Position numbers and translations under genes: made by a program
Source of the DNA: Nonlabens sp.
GTDB taxonomy: Bacteria; Bacteroidota; Bacteroidia; Flavobacteriales; Flavobacteriaceae
Direction of reading: 5' to 3'
Assembly: GCA_020630715.1 (NCBI GenBank)
Contig: JAHDIQ010000001.1
Coordinates: 1 to 64,000, forward strand
Length of the DNA: 64,000 nucleotides
Shown: in pieces, positions 1 to 9,820 of the stretch
Position numbering within the stretch: the stretch's first letter is position 1
How the letters are laid out: the number at the start of each line of letters is the position of its first letter
The notes under the pieces: generated by a model
What the model saw: only the letters and a program-made list of their open reading frames with translations
Told to the model about the DNA's origin: nothing
The model's database searches: none

Positions 1-55
1 GTGAGTATGTGAGTATGTGAGTATGTGAGTATGTGAGTATGTGAGTATGTGAGTA
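1..55. repeat. 8-bp tandem repeat (GTGAGTAT)n
   Basis: Six complete copies of GTGAGTAT and a seventh missing its last base run from the first base of the window, so the array may continue to the left. The copies are identical. No spacers and no open gene are involved. Arrays like this can change length by replication slippage. Confidence 0.95.
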
Positions 56-128
56 ATTTAAAATTAATTTCAAGAAGGAAAAATATTAACCAACTGAAAA
101 TAAATAAATGCTATTAAAAGGAGATAGG

Positions 129-236
129 ATGAAACAAATCAACTTATTCATCATTTACGACAGACTTCCCAAGGCCATTTATTCTAACAGCATCGAGATA
201 AAATATTACGATGTGGTCTCCAAAAATAGTCGCTGA
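129..236 (+). other. Possible small ORF, 35 codons
   Basis: An ATG follows a strong purine-rich AAAAGGAGATAGG stretch and opens a 35-residue frame (begins MKQINLFIIYDR, ends SKNSR). It lies between the octamer array and the heptad repeats. I recognise no family. Strong Shine-Dalgarno sites are unusual in flavobacteria, which is the only reason to note it; it may equally be a remnant or chance. Confidence 0.2.
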
Positions 237-240
237 TAAA

Positions 241-447
241 CAATATTGAACACTGCGACTAAAGACTGTTAACTGATAACTAAAAACCATTGCTCTGACA
301 GATTACCACGTTGCAAGCTCCTCGTAATACGCGTTAAAGATTGAGTGTGTAAACTGAGAACTACGACTGAACACTAATAACTGAGAACCACAACTGAAGA
401 CTGGCAACTGATAACTCAAAACTGCAAACTGAATACTGCGACTTAAA
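241..447. repeat. Decayed heptad repeat (ACTGAAC-like)
   Basis: The stretch can be cut into 7-base units of the form ACTGNNN, for example ACTGAAG ACTGGCA ACTGATA ACTCAAA ACTGCAA ACTGAAT ACTGCGA near 390-441, with looser units from about 245. The reverse complement of the unit at 22311-22350 (GTTCAGT) is ACTGAAC, so both arrays share a consensus. It fills the gap up to the stop codon of the TPR gene. No other feature is visible here. Confidence 0.6.
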
Positions 448-448
448 A

Positions 449-1207
449 CTAATCTCCTACCAGATCATGTTCTGTTTTTACACGCGCAATTTGATCTAGA
501 ATGGCATCATCTTTTAGTGACGCATAAGCTTCTTGATAAATCACTAAGGCTTTTAAGTATTCCTTAGTTTTATACTCGTATAAATCGGCTAATTTTTTAT
601 AGGTCGTCATGCTTCCACCAGTAAGCACAGCTTTTTTATAGTGAGCTTCGGCATCTTTATATTCTTTGTCATATTCTGCGATATAACCATGCGCCAGATA
701 TCCATCTACAGGAGATAACTCTAGTAACTCATCTGCATATTGACGGCTTGTGCGCAATGATCCTCCTAGAATTCCAGGCAACTCACAATAAAATTGTACC
801 AGTGCCCATCGTGCTTCTATATGACTAGGATCTAGATTTGCGGCGCTCTTTAAATGCGATTTAATATCGTCTATATAACTCAGGGCATCTAGTTTTGAAA
901 TCTGTTGCGCGTATAGTCCTAAAGTACCGCCGTATAGAAAATGATAGTCTGCATTTTTAGGATCTAACTGCAACAATTTCTCATAATAATTACTGGCATT
1001 TTCATAGCGTTTTGCTAGCGCCTCGATATCACCTAGTCGTCGTAATACGATTTCGTTTTGATAACCTTGCTTCATCAATGCTTCAAATTGCACCTTTGCA
1101 GCTGGATAATCCTTTGAATTGAATAGTGATTCCGCTTTCGCGAAAGCGTCCTGACCACAACACACTACTCCTATCAATAATGTTAGTATTACTATCGCAT
1201 TTTTCAT
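449..1207 (-). CDS. Exported tetratricopeptide repeat protein
   Basis: 252 residues. A hydrophobic N-terminal segment (residues 1-18, ending VVCCGQ) looks like a signal peptide; the two cysteines leave a lipoprotein reading possible. The rest consists of TPR-type helical pairs (about 22-55, 55-90, 115-150, 165-215), which normally scaffold protein contacts; no enzyme motif is present. The 16-bp palindrome lies just after the signal peptide and encodes AFAKA (about residues 21-25). The gene stands alone, divergent from the macroglobulin-like gene with 137 bp between. The partner is unknown. Confidence 0.85.
   Translation of the reverse strand: MKNAIVILTLLIGVVCCGQDAFAKAESLFNSKDYPAAKVQFEALMKQGYQNEIVLRRLGDIEALAKRYENASNYYEKLLQLDPKNADYHFLYGGTLGLYAQQISKLDALSYIDDIKSHLKSAANLDPSHIEARWALVQFYCELPGILGGSLRTSRQYADELLELSPVDGYLAHGYIAEYDKEYKDAEAHYKKAVLTGGSMTTYKKLADLYEYKTKEYLKALVIYQEAYASLKDDAILDQIARVKTEHDLVGD
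1133..1148. repeat. Palindrome CGCTTTCGCGAAAGCG, copy 1
   Basis: Perfect 16-bp palindrome inside the TPR gene, read as AFAKA right after the signal peptide. Confidence 0.97.
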
Positions 1208-1344
1208 GCGTCTGTAACAGCAAAAACTATTCCACCTGTAATATTTAAAACGTTAAATATTTCACTCATTCAAACTGCTATTTCACTCATTATAATTTCA
1301 TCGTGGCATCTTATATGCGTAGCTTTAAATCATAATTAAAGATC

Positions 1345-4300
1345 ATGAAACGTCAATTATATATAAACATCATCATTTTATTAACTGCCATAAGCACTGC
1401 AACTGCGCAGAATTACTATGCAGATCAATGGCGAGCGGTAGAACAACTCGAGATAGAAGACAAAATTGAAGATGCTGGAAAACTAGTCACTCAAATCTAT
1501 AAACGCGCTAGACGTAAAAAAGATAACGACCAGTATATTAAGGTATTCCTTTTCCGTGCAAAGTACCAACTGGTAAATAAGGAAGATGCTCAAGATCAAA
1601 TCATTGCAGACTTAAATGAGCTTATCAATAAAGCAGATTTCCCTAATAAAAATATCTACCATGGAATCCTAGCAAAACTGCTAGATGATTATGCTAAAGC
1701 AAATCAATGGCGTATTAGAAATAGAACCGCTGGTGTTTCTGAAGGTGATGATTTTAAGGCATGGGATGCTACTAGATTTTACAGTGAGATCCATCATCAT
1801 TATCAGCAATCACTTGCACAGCCTGATAAATTAGTAAAAATACCATTAAGCGATTATAGCGCTATTGTAGGTCCTATCGCTCCAGCACGCGTGCTACGTC
1901 CTAGCCTACTAGACATCTTATCACATCAGGCGCTAGACTTTTACAAAAGCGGTTACTTAAATCTCACAAAACCCAAAGAACTATTTAAAATCTCAAAAGC
2001 AAATGCTTTTCTAGATGCGACAGCCATTAAAAAACTACAACGTCCTGCTGGTGATACCGTTTTTTCAAAATATGATGTCCTGCAACTTTATGCAGATTTA
2101 GAACGCATGCATCGCAAGCGCAAGAACGATCCAGCCTACATTCACATCACAAACGACCGACTTCAATACACTAAAAGCCAAATAACAAACAAAGATTCTT
2201 TACAAGCTTACGAGCAACAATTAAAGCAACTCATTACAGATTATAATGACAGTCCAGCAATTACAGAAGTGTATCATTCCCTAGCCAGTTATTATTATGA
2301 TTTAAGCAATGAAAAAGATCGAGACAATGTCACAACATTGCGCCAGCAAGCTATTGAAACAGCAACAACAGGAAAATCGCTGTTCCCAGATTCCTATGGA
2401 GCGGTAATGTGTTCAAATTTTTTAAATCGCATCCGTCGTCCAGAACTGAACATTCAAATAGAAGACATGCTCATTCCAGATCGTCCGCATCGTGGTGTGG
2501 TGACTTATAAAAACGTACCAGAAACAACACTATATTACATTAATGAATCTTTTGACTATGAGTTTAAACGCTCTAATGATAGCATTATAGAATCCTATCT
2601 AAATAATGCTATTCAAATGAATCGAGTGGCACACAAAGAAAAAATAACCTTACCTAAAGGCGATGACACTTTTTCTCATAGCTATGAATATGCCGCACCT
2701 CAATTACCTAAAGGTCGTTATTTCATCATATCAAAAACTCAAGTAGATCAGGATATAGAGTACGAGAAAACTGCGATCACCATCTCTAATCTAGCGGTCT
2801 TTAAAAACACCGTAAACGGCCGTACAGAAATCACAGTAAAGAATCGTACCACTGGAAAAGCCGAAGCTGATGTAAAAATCAAAATCAGGTATGATAAAAA
2901 CGTAAAAAATCTTACTACAGATGTAAATGGAAAGGCAGATTTTTCGCTTTCGCGCAAGTATGGTTACAACGTTAGACTCACAGCATCAAAAGATGGCGAT
3001 ATCGTAACAACAAGTTTTTCTAATTATAACTATAGAAACAATCGTCGTGAAGCTAAAGATGAGTTACAAATAAAATCATTCACCTACCTAGATCGCGCGA
3101 TTTATAGACCTGGACAAACGGTTTATTTTAAATCTATTCTATTGCAAAAAATAGGCAAAACAACCAGCGTCGTTGCAAATGAACCATTATATGTATACGT
3201 CGAAAATGTAAATGGTGAAGACATTTTTGAAACTGAACTTACCACAAATGAATACGGTAGTATCCATGGATCATTTGAAATCCCTAAAGATGTGCTCACC
3301 GGTTCATTCACTCTTTATATAGAATCTAGTGATGAAAAAGAAACTCCACTTTATAAGAAAGCAAATGACTGGGATGATGGAGAAATAGATTTCCTTGTAG
3401 AAGAATACAAACGACCTACCTTTAAGGTTGATTTTAAAGACATCACACAAACTTACCAGCTAGGCGACAGCGTTACAGTTACGGGAACAGCCAAAGCATT
3501 TTTAGGTAGTAACATCACAGACGCTACGGTGAATTATATTGTTTATCGTGGCTATCAATATAGTAAATGGTATCGCGGTTATTACAGCAATAATGATCAG
3601 GTAATCGCTCAAGGCGAAAGCATAACAAATTCGTCTGGTGAGGTAGACATCACTTTTCTAGCCACAGGCGACACCACCGCAGATGATGCTTTTTCTCCTA
3701 TTTACAATTACCGTATTGAAATAGATGTTACCGATGTGAATGGAGAAACGCGTAGTAGTGAAACCTCAATACGTGTAGGTAAAAACTCCATTGAAGCCAT
3801 CTTAATCGCAAAAAATGATCTCACCATAGGCGACAGTATACAGGTAGGTGTGAAAAACCTGAACGGTAAATTTGTCAACGGTAAAGTACTTTTCCAATTA
3901 CGTAAAAAACAAGAAGCAGATCATCTTATTGTTCCTAGTAATCTTTCACAAGCTACCTTATATGAACTAGATGATGCGACCTACCGAAATACCTTTCCCT
4001 ATGCACCATTGCGCAAAAGCGAACAAATAGAAGATTGGAAAAAATATCCTATTCTATTTGAAACCCAAGTCACCACAGATTCTTTGACCACAATCGCATT
4101 ACCTATTACAAAAGAGTGGCAAAACGGCTCTTACATTTTATATGCTCAAGCCGTTGAATTAGATCAAAGTTTTGATGATAAAGATTCCATTGTAGAACAA
4201 CGAGAAGAAAAATCAATTTGGGTAAATAAAAACTTACCAAAAGAAAATAGCCTACTTAGCGCTATCGCGAGTCGTGAGAATGAAACTGCAATTCTAGATG

Positions 4301-7300
4301 TGTACACTATCGTAGATGGTACGTATGCTACCTTGTATGTTTGGGATAAAAAACAACTCTTAAAAGAAAAAGAAGTATTTCTATCACGTGGAAAAAATCG
4401 CTTTGAATATGATCTAACTAACATTGCAGGAAACAGCTTAAATTTTAGAATACAAACCATACATGAGAACCTATTTGCACAGCGTAATGCGAGTGTTTCA
4501 AAACCTATAGTCCCTAAAGATTTCTACAGTATCACTACAGAAACTTTTAGAAACAAATTAGAACCTGGTGCTGATGAAACCTGGTCATTTACCATAAAAA
4601 ACAAAGCAGGTAACGCCATGCAGGCAGAAGTACTAGCAAGTATGTATGATAAAAGCCTGGATGAGTTTACTACTGCAAGCTGGAACGAGCCATATATTTA
4701 TACTTATGAACCTAGCTTTAGTCCTAGGTTTCCTAGTTTGATAACTAGAAATGGAACTTCAACAATATCCTTTCGTGGGTATCTGGAGAATTATTTTCAA
4801 ACTATCGCAATTCCATATCTAAACACACATGGTTTAAGTTTTGACGAACCTTCAAGAACTTTTAAAAACTATAAATACTCAGCAAAAGAGCGAAATAAAG
4901 AATTAAACGCTCTTAAAGAGCACGTTGTAGGAAAAGTGGTCGATGAAAAAGGTGTACCTCTTTATGGTGTCTCGATTAACACCAAAGGATCAAATGAAAA
5001 AACATTCACTAATTATTTAGGTGTTTTTGCAATTAAAGCAAAAAAGGATGATGTTTTAGAATTTACTGGATTTGGTTTAAATTCTAAGTCTATTACTCTA
5101 AAAAATGAATCTTCGCTGTCATTGTCACTAAGCTACAATAAAGATCAATTCTCAATGCTTAATAGTAATGATTTCAATAGATTGTTTGTATTTGACACTT
5201 ACGATTATGGTATTGAACAATTTTCAGATGATTCAGCTGAACTGGATGAAGTAGTGGTGACTGGATATGGTAAAAGAAAAAAAAGTGGTATCGTCGTAGG
5301 TGAAGATTTCGCAATGACAATGGATCGTCCTAATGCTGCTACCATGCAACGATTAGAAGGTCAAGTTGCAGGTCTTGCTATACAATCAGATTCTGTAGGA
5401 CAACCTGGAGCAAATTCAGAAGTTAGTTTAAGAGGTGCTGGCTCTATTGATGGCAGTTCAGAGCCGTTAATTGTGGTAGATGGTGTTTTTATGAGTCAAG
5501 AAGATTTTAAAAATTTAAATCCTAGTGATGTAAAATCTGTTTCAGTACTTAAAGATGCTGGAGCAACAGCTATTTACGGTAATCGTGGCGCAAATGGTGT
5601 GATCATTATTTCTACTCAAGAAGGTATAAGCGCACAAGACCTTGTAAATGAAGCGATGAAATTAAACAGCGTTACCGCTCGTAAAAACCTACAAGAAACT
5701 GCATTCTTTTTACCGCAATTACGTACTGATGAAAATGGTAATTTAAAATTTTCATTCAAAACACCAGAGGCATTAACCCAATGGAAATTGCGACTACTAG
5801 CTCATAACAAACAAGCAGAAACTGCACAACTGGAACAACTGGTAGTTACCCAAAAGGAACTAAACATCATTCCTAATGCGCCACGTTTTTTACGAGAGAC
5901 AGATACCATACGTTTTAGCTCTAAAATTGCAAACCTTTCTGATGGTGCTATGGATGGAACAGCGCGTTTGCAATTGTTTGATGCCATGACTATGAAACCT
6001 ATAGATGAAGCATTAGGCAACGTGAATAACATCCGTAAATTTCAAATAGAAAAAGGTGGAAATACCAGCGTTAACTGGACTTTTAGAATTCCGTTAGGGA
6101 CACAAGCTGTGACTTATCGCGTGGTGGCACAATCGGGCAGTTTTAGCGATGGACAAGAAGACACGCTTCCTGTTCTTACTAACCGCATGCTGGTGAATGA
6201 ATCTAGAGTTTTATGGGTGCGATCTGGTGAAACAGGTACTGCAGTAATGGACAAACTGGCAACCAACACATCTGGAACGCTAGCGCATCATCAATTGACT
6301 TTTGAATACACTTCAAATCCGTCGTGGTATGCAATTAAATCTTTACCATATTTAATGGAATATGAACATGAATGTAGCGAACAAACTTTTTCAAGATTCT
6401 ATGCAAATGCAGTAGCATCGCATATTCTAAATAGCAATCCTAAGGTAAAAGAGGTATTTGACAGTTGGGCAACAAATGGCACTAACGTAAGTGATCTAGA
6501 AAAAAATGAGGAATTAAAAAGTATCATTTTGGCACACACACCATGGTTGCGAGATGCACAAAGCGAAGCTCAAAAACAACAACGCCTCGCTATTTTATTT
6601 GACCTAGAAAAAACAGCTCGCGCTAAGAAAAAAACACTGGCGAAATTGGAACGCATGCAACAATCCAGCGGTGGCTTTTCATGGTTTAGCGGTGCTCGTG
6701 AAAGTGAATACATCACCAGACATATTGCTGCTGGAATAGGTCATCTTCATCAATTAAAAGTTGCTCAAGACGATCAGACGCAACTGGATCGTATGTATAG
6801 CAACGCCATAAAATTCCTAGATAATGAACTTAAAGAAGACATTCGTGATTACTTAAAACGCAAGGATGCTCAACTAGAAAATTATTATTCGGGCGTTAGT
6901 TATTGGCATTATTTATATGCGCGCAGTTTTATGCCATCCAGACTTGAAAAATCTCAAAAGATGAGTAAAGAGATGCAGGTGGTTGAGAATTCCGCTTTCG
7001 CGAAAGCGGAAAAAGAATACGCGACCTACTCTTTATATCACAAATTACTGGTAGCAATGGTGGCGCACAGATCAGGCAAAACCGCACTAGCAAATGATAT
7101 CGTAGAAGGCTTGCGACAAACCGCCGTAAAAAGTGATGCAAACGGTATGTACTGGAAGGAAAACACCAACAGCTGGTACTGGCACAGCAGTGATATCGAG
7201 ACACAAGCACTGGCGATAGAAGTATTTCAAGAAGTAGCAAATGACGAAAAAAGCGTGGAAGAATTGAAGATTTGGCTCCTTAAAAACAAAAGAACAAATC

Positions 7301-8028
7301 GCTGGAAATCTACAAAAGCCACCGCAGATGCGACTTATGCGTTGCTGTTACAAGGCAATAAATGGCTAGACGTTACAGAAAACAACGTGATCAAATGGGG
7401 AAATAAATCCATCCCAAAAGAGAAACTCAATAACGTAGAAAAGGAAGCAGGAACTGGTTATTTTAAAATCGCATTAAGCGCGCCAGAAGTAAACCCAGCG
7501 ATGGCGACCGTAAGCGTAAAAAACAAAAGTGATGTGACGGGTTATGGCGCATTACACTGGCAATATTTTGAAAATCTAGACAAGATTACCGTAGATGATG
7601 ATCTACCACTTTCTATCAAGAAAAAACTGTATAAAAAGATCACTACAGATAGTGGTGAACAGCTTCAAGAAATTACGCAAAACGAGCCATTACAAATAGG
7701 CGATCGCATCACCTTGAGACTAGAAATACGCGCCTCTAACGATATGGATTATGTTCATCTAAAAGATATGCGCAGTAGTGGTTTTGAACCTATAGATGTG
7801 ATCTCAAAATATCAGTGGCAAGATGGATTAGGCTATTACCAAAGCACGAAAGACGTAGCGACGCACTTCTTTTTTGACCGTATGCGTAAAGGAACTTACG
7901 TTTTTGAATACGACGTACGTGCTAATAATGCTGGAAAATTCTCAAATGGTATCGCCACCTTAGAATGCATGTATGCACCAGAATTTTCTAGCCATAGCGC
8001 AGGAACTCGTGTGGAGATTGTGGAGTAG
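1345..8028 (+). CDS. Alpha-2-macroglobulin-like protein with embedded TonB plug domain
   Basis: 2227 residues with a signal peptide (1-21, cleavage near TATA-Q). It has the layout of a bacterial alpha-2-macroglobulin: a helical N-terminal part, MG2-type beta domains (YRPG near 587), an A2M domain (about 1450-1500), and a toroid-like thioester domain with an intact CSEQ motif (Cys1677) and FSWFSG-type repeats. Such proteins trap proteases covalently. Unusually, between the MG domains and the A2M domain lie a carboxypeptidase-regulatory-like fold (about 1194-1265) and a TonB-receptor plug (about 1300-1425, with DEVVVTGYG, SLRGAGS, VDGV, LKDAGATAIYGNRGANGVI). No beta-barrel follows. No inner-membrane anchor or penicillin-binding partner gene is adjacent. 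A palindrome copy encodes AFAKA near 1884. The domain calls are firm; the role of the plug is unknown. Confidence 0.92.
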   Translation: MKRQLYINIIILLTAISTATAQNYYADQWRAVEQLEIEDKIEDAGKLVTQIYKRARRKKDNDQYIKVFLFRAKYQLVNKEDAQDQIIADLNELINKADFPNKNIYHGILAKLLDDYAKANQWRIRNRTAGVSEGDDFKAWDATRFYSEIHHHYQQSLAQPDKLVKIPLSDYSAIVGPIAPARVLRPSLLDILSHQALDFYKSGYLNLTKPKELFKISKANAFLDATAIKKLQRPAGDTVFSKYDVLQLYADLERMHRKRKNDPAYIHITNDRLQYTKSQITNKDSLQAYEQQLKQLITDYNDSPAITEVYHSLASYYYDLSNEKDRDNVTTLRQQAIETATTGKSLFPDSYGAVMCSNFLNRIRRPELNIQIEDMLIPDRPHRGVVTYKNVPETTLYYINESFDYEFKRSNDSIIESYLNNAIQMNRVAHKEKITLPKGDDTFSHSYEYAAPQLPKGRYFIISKTQVDQDIEYEKTAITISNLAVFKNTVNGRTEITVKNRTTGKAEADVKIKIRYDKNVKNLTTDVNGKADFSLSRKYGYNVRLTASKDGDIVTTSFSNYNYRNNRREAKDELQIKSFTYLDRAIYRPGQTVYFKSILLQKIGKTTSVVANEPLYVYVENVNGEDIFETELTTNEYGSIHGSFEIPKDVLTGSFTLYIESSDEKETPLYKKANDWDDGEIDFLVEEYKRPTFKVDFKDITQTYQLGDSVTVTGTAKAFLGSNITDATVNYIVYRGYQYSKWYRGYYSNNDQVIAQGESITNSSGEVDITFLATGDTTADDAFSPIYNYRIEIDVTDVNGETRSSETSIRVGKNSIEAILIAKNDLTIGDSIQVGVKNLNGKFVNGKVLFQLRKKQEADHLIVPSNLSQATLYELDDATYRNTFPYAPLRKSEQIEDWKKYPILFETQVTTDSLTTIALPITKEWQNGSYILYAQAVELDQSFDDKDSIVEQREEKSIWVNKNLPKENSLLSAIASRENETAILDVYTIVDGTYATLYVWDKKQLLKEKEVFLSRGKNRFEYDLTNIAGNSLNFRIQTIHENLFAQRNASVSKPIVPKDFYSITTETFRNKLEPGADETWSFTIKNKAGNAMQAEVLASMYDKSLDEFTTASWNEPYIYTYEPSFSPRFPSLITRNGTSTISFRGYLENYFQTIAIPYLNTHGLSFDEPSRTFKNYKYSAKERNKELNALKEHVVGKVVDEKGVPLYGVSINTKGSNEKTFTNYLGVFAIKAKKDDVLEFTGFGLNSKSITLKNESSLSLSLSYNKDQFSMLNSNDFNRLFVFDTYDYGIEQFSDDSAELDEVVVTGYGKRKKSGIVVGEDFAMTMDRPNAATMQRLEGQVAGLAIQSDSVGQPGANSEVSLRGAGSIDGSSEPLIVVDGVFMSQEDFKNLNPSDVKSVSVLKDAGATAIYGNRGANGVIIISTQEGISAQDLVNEAMKLNSVTARKNLQETAFFLPQLRTDENGNLKFSFKTPEALTQWKLRLLAHNKQAETAQLEQLVVTQKELNIIPNAPRFLRETDTIRFSSKIANLSDGAMDGTARLQLFDAMTMKPIDEALGNVNNIRKFQIEKGGNTSVNWTFRIPLGTQAVTYRVVAQSGSFSDGQEDTLPVLTNRMLVNESRVLWVRSGETGTAVMDKLATNTSGTLAHHQLTFEYTSNPSWYAIKSLPYLMEYEHECSEQTFSRFYANAVASHILNSNPKVKEVFDSWATNGTNVSDLEKNEELKSIILAHTPWLRDAQSEAQKQQRLAILFDLEKTARAKKKTLAKLERMQQSSGGFSWFSGARESEYITRHIAAGIGHLHQLKVAQDDQTQLDRMYSNAIKFLDNELKEDIRDYLKRKDAQLENYYSGVSYWHYLYARSFMPSRLEKSQKMSKEMQVVENSAFAKAEKEYATYSLYHKLLVAMVAHRSGKTALANDIVEGLRQTAVKSDANGMYWKENTNSWYWHSSDIETQALAIEVFQEVANDEKSVEELKIWLLKNKRTNRWKSTKATADATYALLLQGNKWLDVTENNVIKWGNKSIPKEKLNNVEKEAGTGYFKIALSAPEVNPAMATVSVKNKSDVTGYGALHWQYFENLDKITVDDDLPLSIKKKLYKKITTDSGEQLQEITQNEPLQIGDRITLRLEIRASNDMDYVHLKDMRSSGFEPIDVISKYQWQDGLGYYQSTKDVATHFFFDRMRKGTYVFEYDVRANNAGKFSNGIATLECMYAPEFSSHSAGTRVEIVE
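2945..2960. repeat. Probable decayed palindrome copy (13/16)
   Basis: CGCTTTCGCGCAAGTA differs from the 16-bp palindrome at three positions and still encodes LSRK in the macroglobulin-like gene, the same peptide as four intact copies. It could be chance. Confidence 0.4.
6993..7008. repeat. Palindrome CGCTTTCGCGAAAGCG, copy 2
   Basis: Perfect; the symmetry extends to 20 bp (6991-7010, TCC...GGA). In frame as AFAKA in the C-terminal half of the macroglobulin-like protein. Confidence 0.97.
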
Positions 8029-8031
8029 TAA

Positions 8032-8080
8032 AAAGAACTTGAACCAGAACTCGAAATCGGAATTCAATTTGAATTTACGA
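8032..8080. repeat. GAANNN hexad repeat after a stop codon
   Basis: Directly after the TAG of the macroglobulin-like gene the sequence runs GAACTT GAACCA GAACTC GAAATC GGAATT CAATTT GAATTT. Similar hexads follow the stops at 26002 and 22434 (minus). It does not form a clear terminator. Confidence 0.6.
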
Positions 8081-8321
8081 ACGACTGCTATTATTGCAAG
8101 GTTAAAACACAGTCATTTATTCTACTTGAAAATATTTAGAATATAGAGTATAGAAATCTACCATAATCTAGGTGATCGCGTGTCTTGGCTTTGTCGAGAT
8201 GTATCGAAGTTACTCAGGTGAAATTGCAATCGAACGGAAAACCCATCAATACTAATTGTCATTACCAGGAGCTTGGGACGTGTTAATCTGTTGTACTATT
8301 ATTAGTTAGAGTATTGAGTAG

Positions 8322-8409
8322 AAATTTTGGAACTTGGAACTTGGAACTTGGAACTTGGATTTTGGGTTTTGGGTTTTGGATCTTAGGTTTTAGAATTTGG
8401 AATTTGGAA
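8322..8409. repeat. Heptad minisatellite (GGAACTT / GGGTTTT)
   Basis: A run of 7-base units: GGAACTT repeated four times, then GGATTTT, GGGTTTT, GGGTTTT, GGATCTT, AGGTTTT, AGAATTT, GGAATTT. It occupies the intergenic region 8029-8474. Apart from this array and the hexads at 8032-8080 I see nothing in that gap. A 60-codon frame across the array is a by-product of the repeat. Confidence 0.9.
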
Positions 8410-8474
8410 ACGTTAGAAAAAAACACCCATCCCAATCTTGCCTCAAGTGAAGGAGCTATTCTCTATAAATCAAT

Positions 8475-9128
8475 TTACACAACCTCATCATCCTGATCTA
8501 CTGGCATAGGTGCAGTCGTAATCGGGCTTTTAGTGAGGTAATAATTACGTTTATAGTGTTTACGTCGATCTTCTCCTAGTTTTTCTATGACTTGGTTTCC
8601 TAAATCCTTTGTGACTAAAATTTCCTCTGCATTAGGGAAATGCGGATATCGTACTTTCCATCCAGGCACTTTTTTATTCTTACGCTTTAAATATTCCTGC
8701 GGTGTGAATTGATCATGATAAGCATGGATAATTTCATGACCTAATAAGGACGCACTACTTACACGACCTGTATTATGTTTAGACCACGGTTTATTGAGAT
8801 TTTTACGAAACATCGCACCAGCATTATCATAAAACATGATAGTATCAATACTAGGGTTGTACATGTTTTTCTCGCCATCTCGTATGCTTAATTTTTTACC
8901 AGGTCTGTTGATGAATTCTTCTAGAATGTTAACCGTAGTACCATCTTCAAATTCTAATTCAAGTGCTTTTTTATCGTATAAAAAATCTAAGGTCAAAACA
9001 CAATTCTTATAAAAAAGTGTGGCTTTATCATTAAAAACACGTTGGGATTTATAATAATATGGACTGCGATGCCATTTCTCACCGCAGTTCCATAAAATTT
9101 GAATATTACTTTGAATCATACTGCTCAT
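8475..9128 (-). CDS. Putative M91-like zinc metallopeptidase
   Basis: 217 residues, no signal peptide or membrane segment. The core is GHEIIHAYHD, an HExxH zinc motif at 131-135, followed about 33 residues later by NAEEI (166-170), whose glutamate could be the third ligand. This resembles the M91 (NleD-type effector) peptidases, which have a HELIHA-like motif and a downstream glutamate. The N-terminal half (about 40-110) forms beta strands typical of that group. The family call rests on the motif and spacing only. A beta-barrel gene follows 15 bp upstream on the same strand, but a functional link is not evident. Confidence 0.6.
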   Translation of the reverse strand: MSSMIQSNIQILWNCGEKWHRSPYYYKSQRVFNDKATLFYKNCVLTLDFLYDKKALELEFEDGTTVNILEEFINRPGKKLSIRDGEKNMYNPSIDTIMFYDNAGAMFRKNLNKPWSKHNTGRVSSASLLGHEIIHAYHDQFTPQEYLKRKNKKVPGWKVRYPHFPNAEEILVTKDLGNQVIEKLGEDRRKHYKRNYYLTKSPITTAPMPVDQDDEVV

Positions 9129-9143
9129 ATCACCTAGAAATAC

Positions 9144-9746
9144 TTAGAATCTATAACCAAAATTCACACCTAATCTAGGCTCTACGATTCCTAAATCTGC
9201 ATTTTCAGATTCTAGGTTACCGCCTAAATTTCTGGTTAATTCAAAATTAGTACTGATCGTAAATTTATCGCTAACTACCCATTTATATCCTAAACCAAAA
9301 CCAGCAGAAAATCCACCGATGTCATAAGTATTACTATTAGACTCTACAACATCTCCTTGTGAGTTCTCAATAAACACTACATCATCAGTGGTTACCTCAC
9401 CAGTTCTAAATTTCAACATAGGATAAAAATGAAAACCTCCATGTTTTTCATACCTACTAGTGTAAATTACCCATGCAGCCCTTAAAGACACTGCATTAGA
9501 CTCTTCTAAAAATCCAGCATCATAATATGCATAGGTATCAAACGCAGTAAGACCTACTAAGAACGACTGATTATCTTTCATTAAATATTCATAATTTACG
9601 TTGAGAGATCCACCTACCACTAGGTCAAAAACATTAGTAGAAATCTCATTTTTAAATTCAGGTTTTACATCATCATCTGATGCTTTTTGTGCAGTTACAT
9701 TTATAGTCCCTAAGGCAAATGCTACTAATAGAATTACTTTTTTCAT
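9144..9746 (-). CDS. Outer-membrane beta-barrel protein
   Basis: 200 residues with a clear signal peptide (1-19, cleaved after VTA). The mature chain alternates polar and hydrophobic residues as in a small 8-strand barrel (EISTNVFDLVVGGSLNVNYE, then FSAGFGLGYKWVV) and ends GVNFGYRF, with the C-terminal aromatic typical of outer-membrane barrels. It is likely a porin-like or structural outer-membrane protein. No substrate can be read from the sequence. Confidence 0.8.
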   Translation of the reverse strand: MKKVILLVAFALGTINVTAQKASDDDVKPEFKNEISTNVFDLVVGGSLNVNYEYLMKDNQSFLVGLTAFDTYAYYDAGFLEESNAVSLRAAWVIYTSRYEKHGGFHFYPMLKFRTGEVTTDDVVFIENSQGDVVESNSNTYDIGGFSAGFGLGYKWVVSDKFTISTNFELTRNLGGNLESENADLGIVEPRLGVNFGYRF

Positions 9747-9820
9747 TGCTTTTTTATTTAATTATCTGACTGTTAACGTTTAAAATGATTGCTTATTCTA
9801 TAAATAGAATACTATTAAAT

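Noticed and set aside
1-55. Short repeats at the left edge as a CRISPR array
   Set aside because: The 8-bp units are adjacent with no spacers, and no cas gene is present.
8314-8496. 60-codon plus-strand frame rich in WNLELGTW-type repeats
   Set aside because: It is made by the GGAACTT heptad array; the peptide is low complexity and overlaps the end of the M91-like gene on the other strand.
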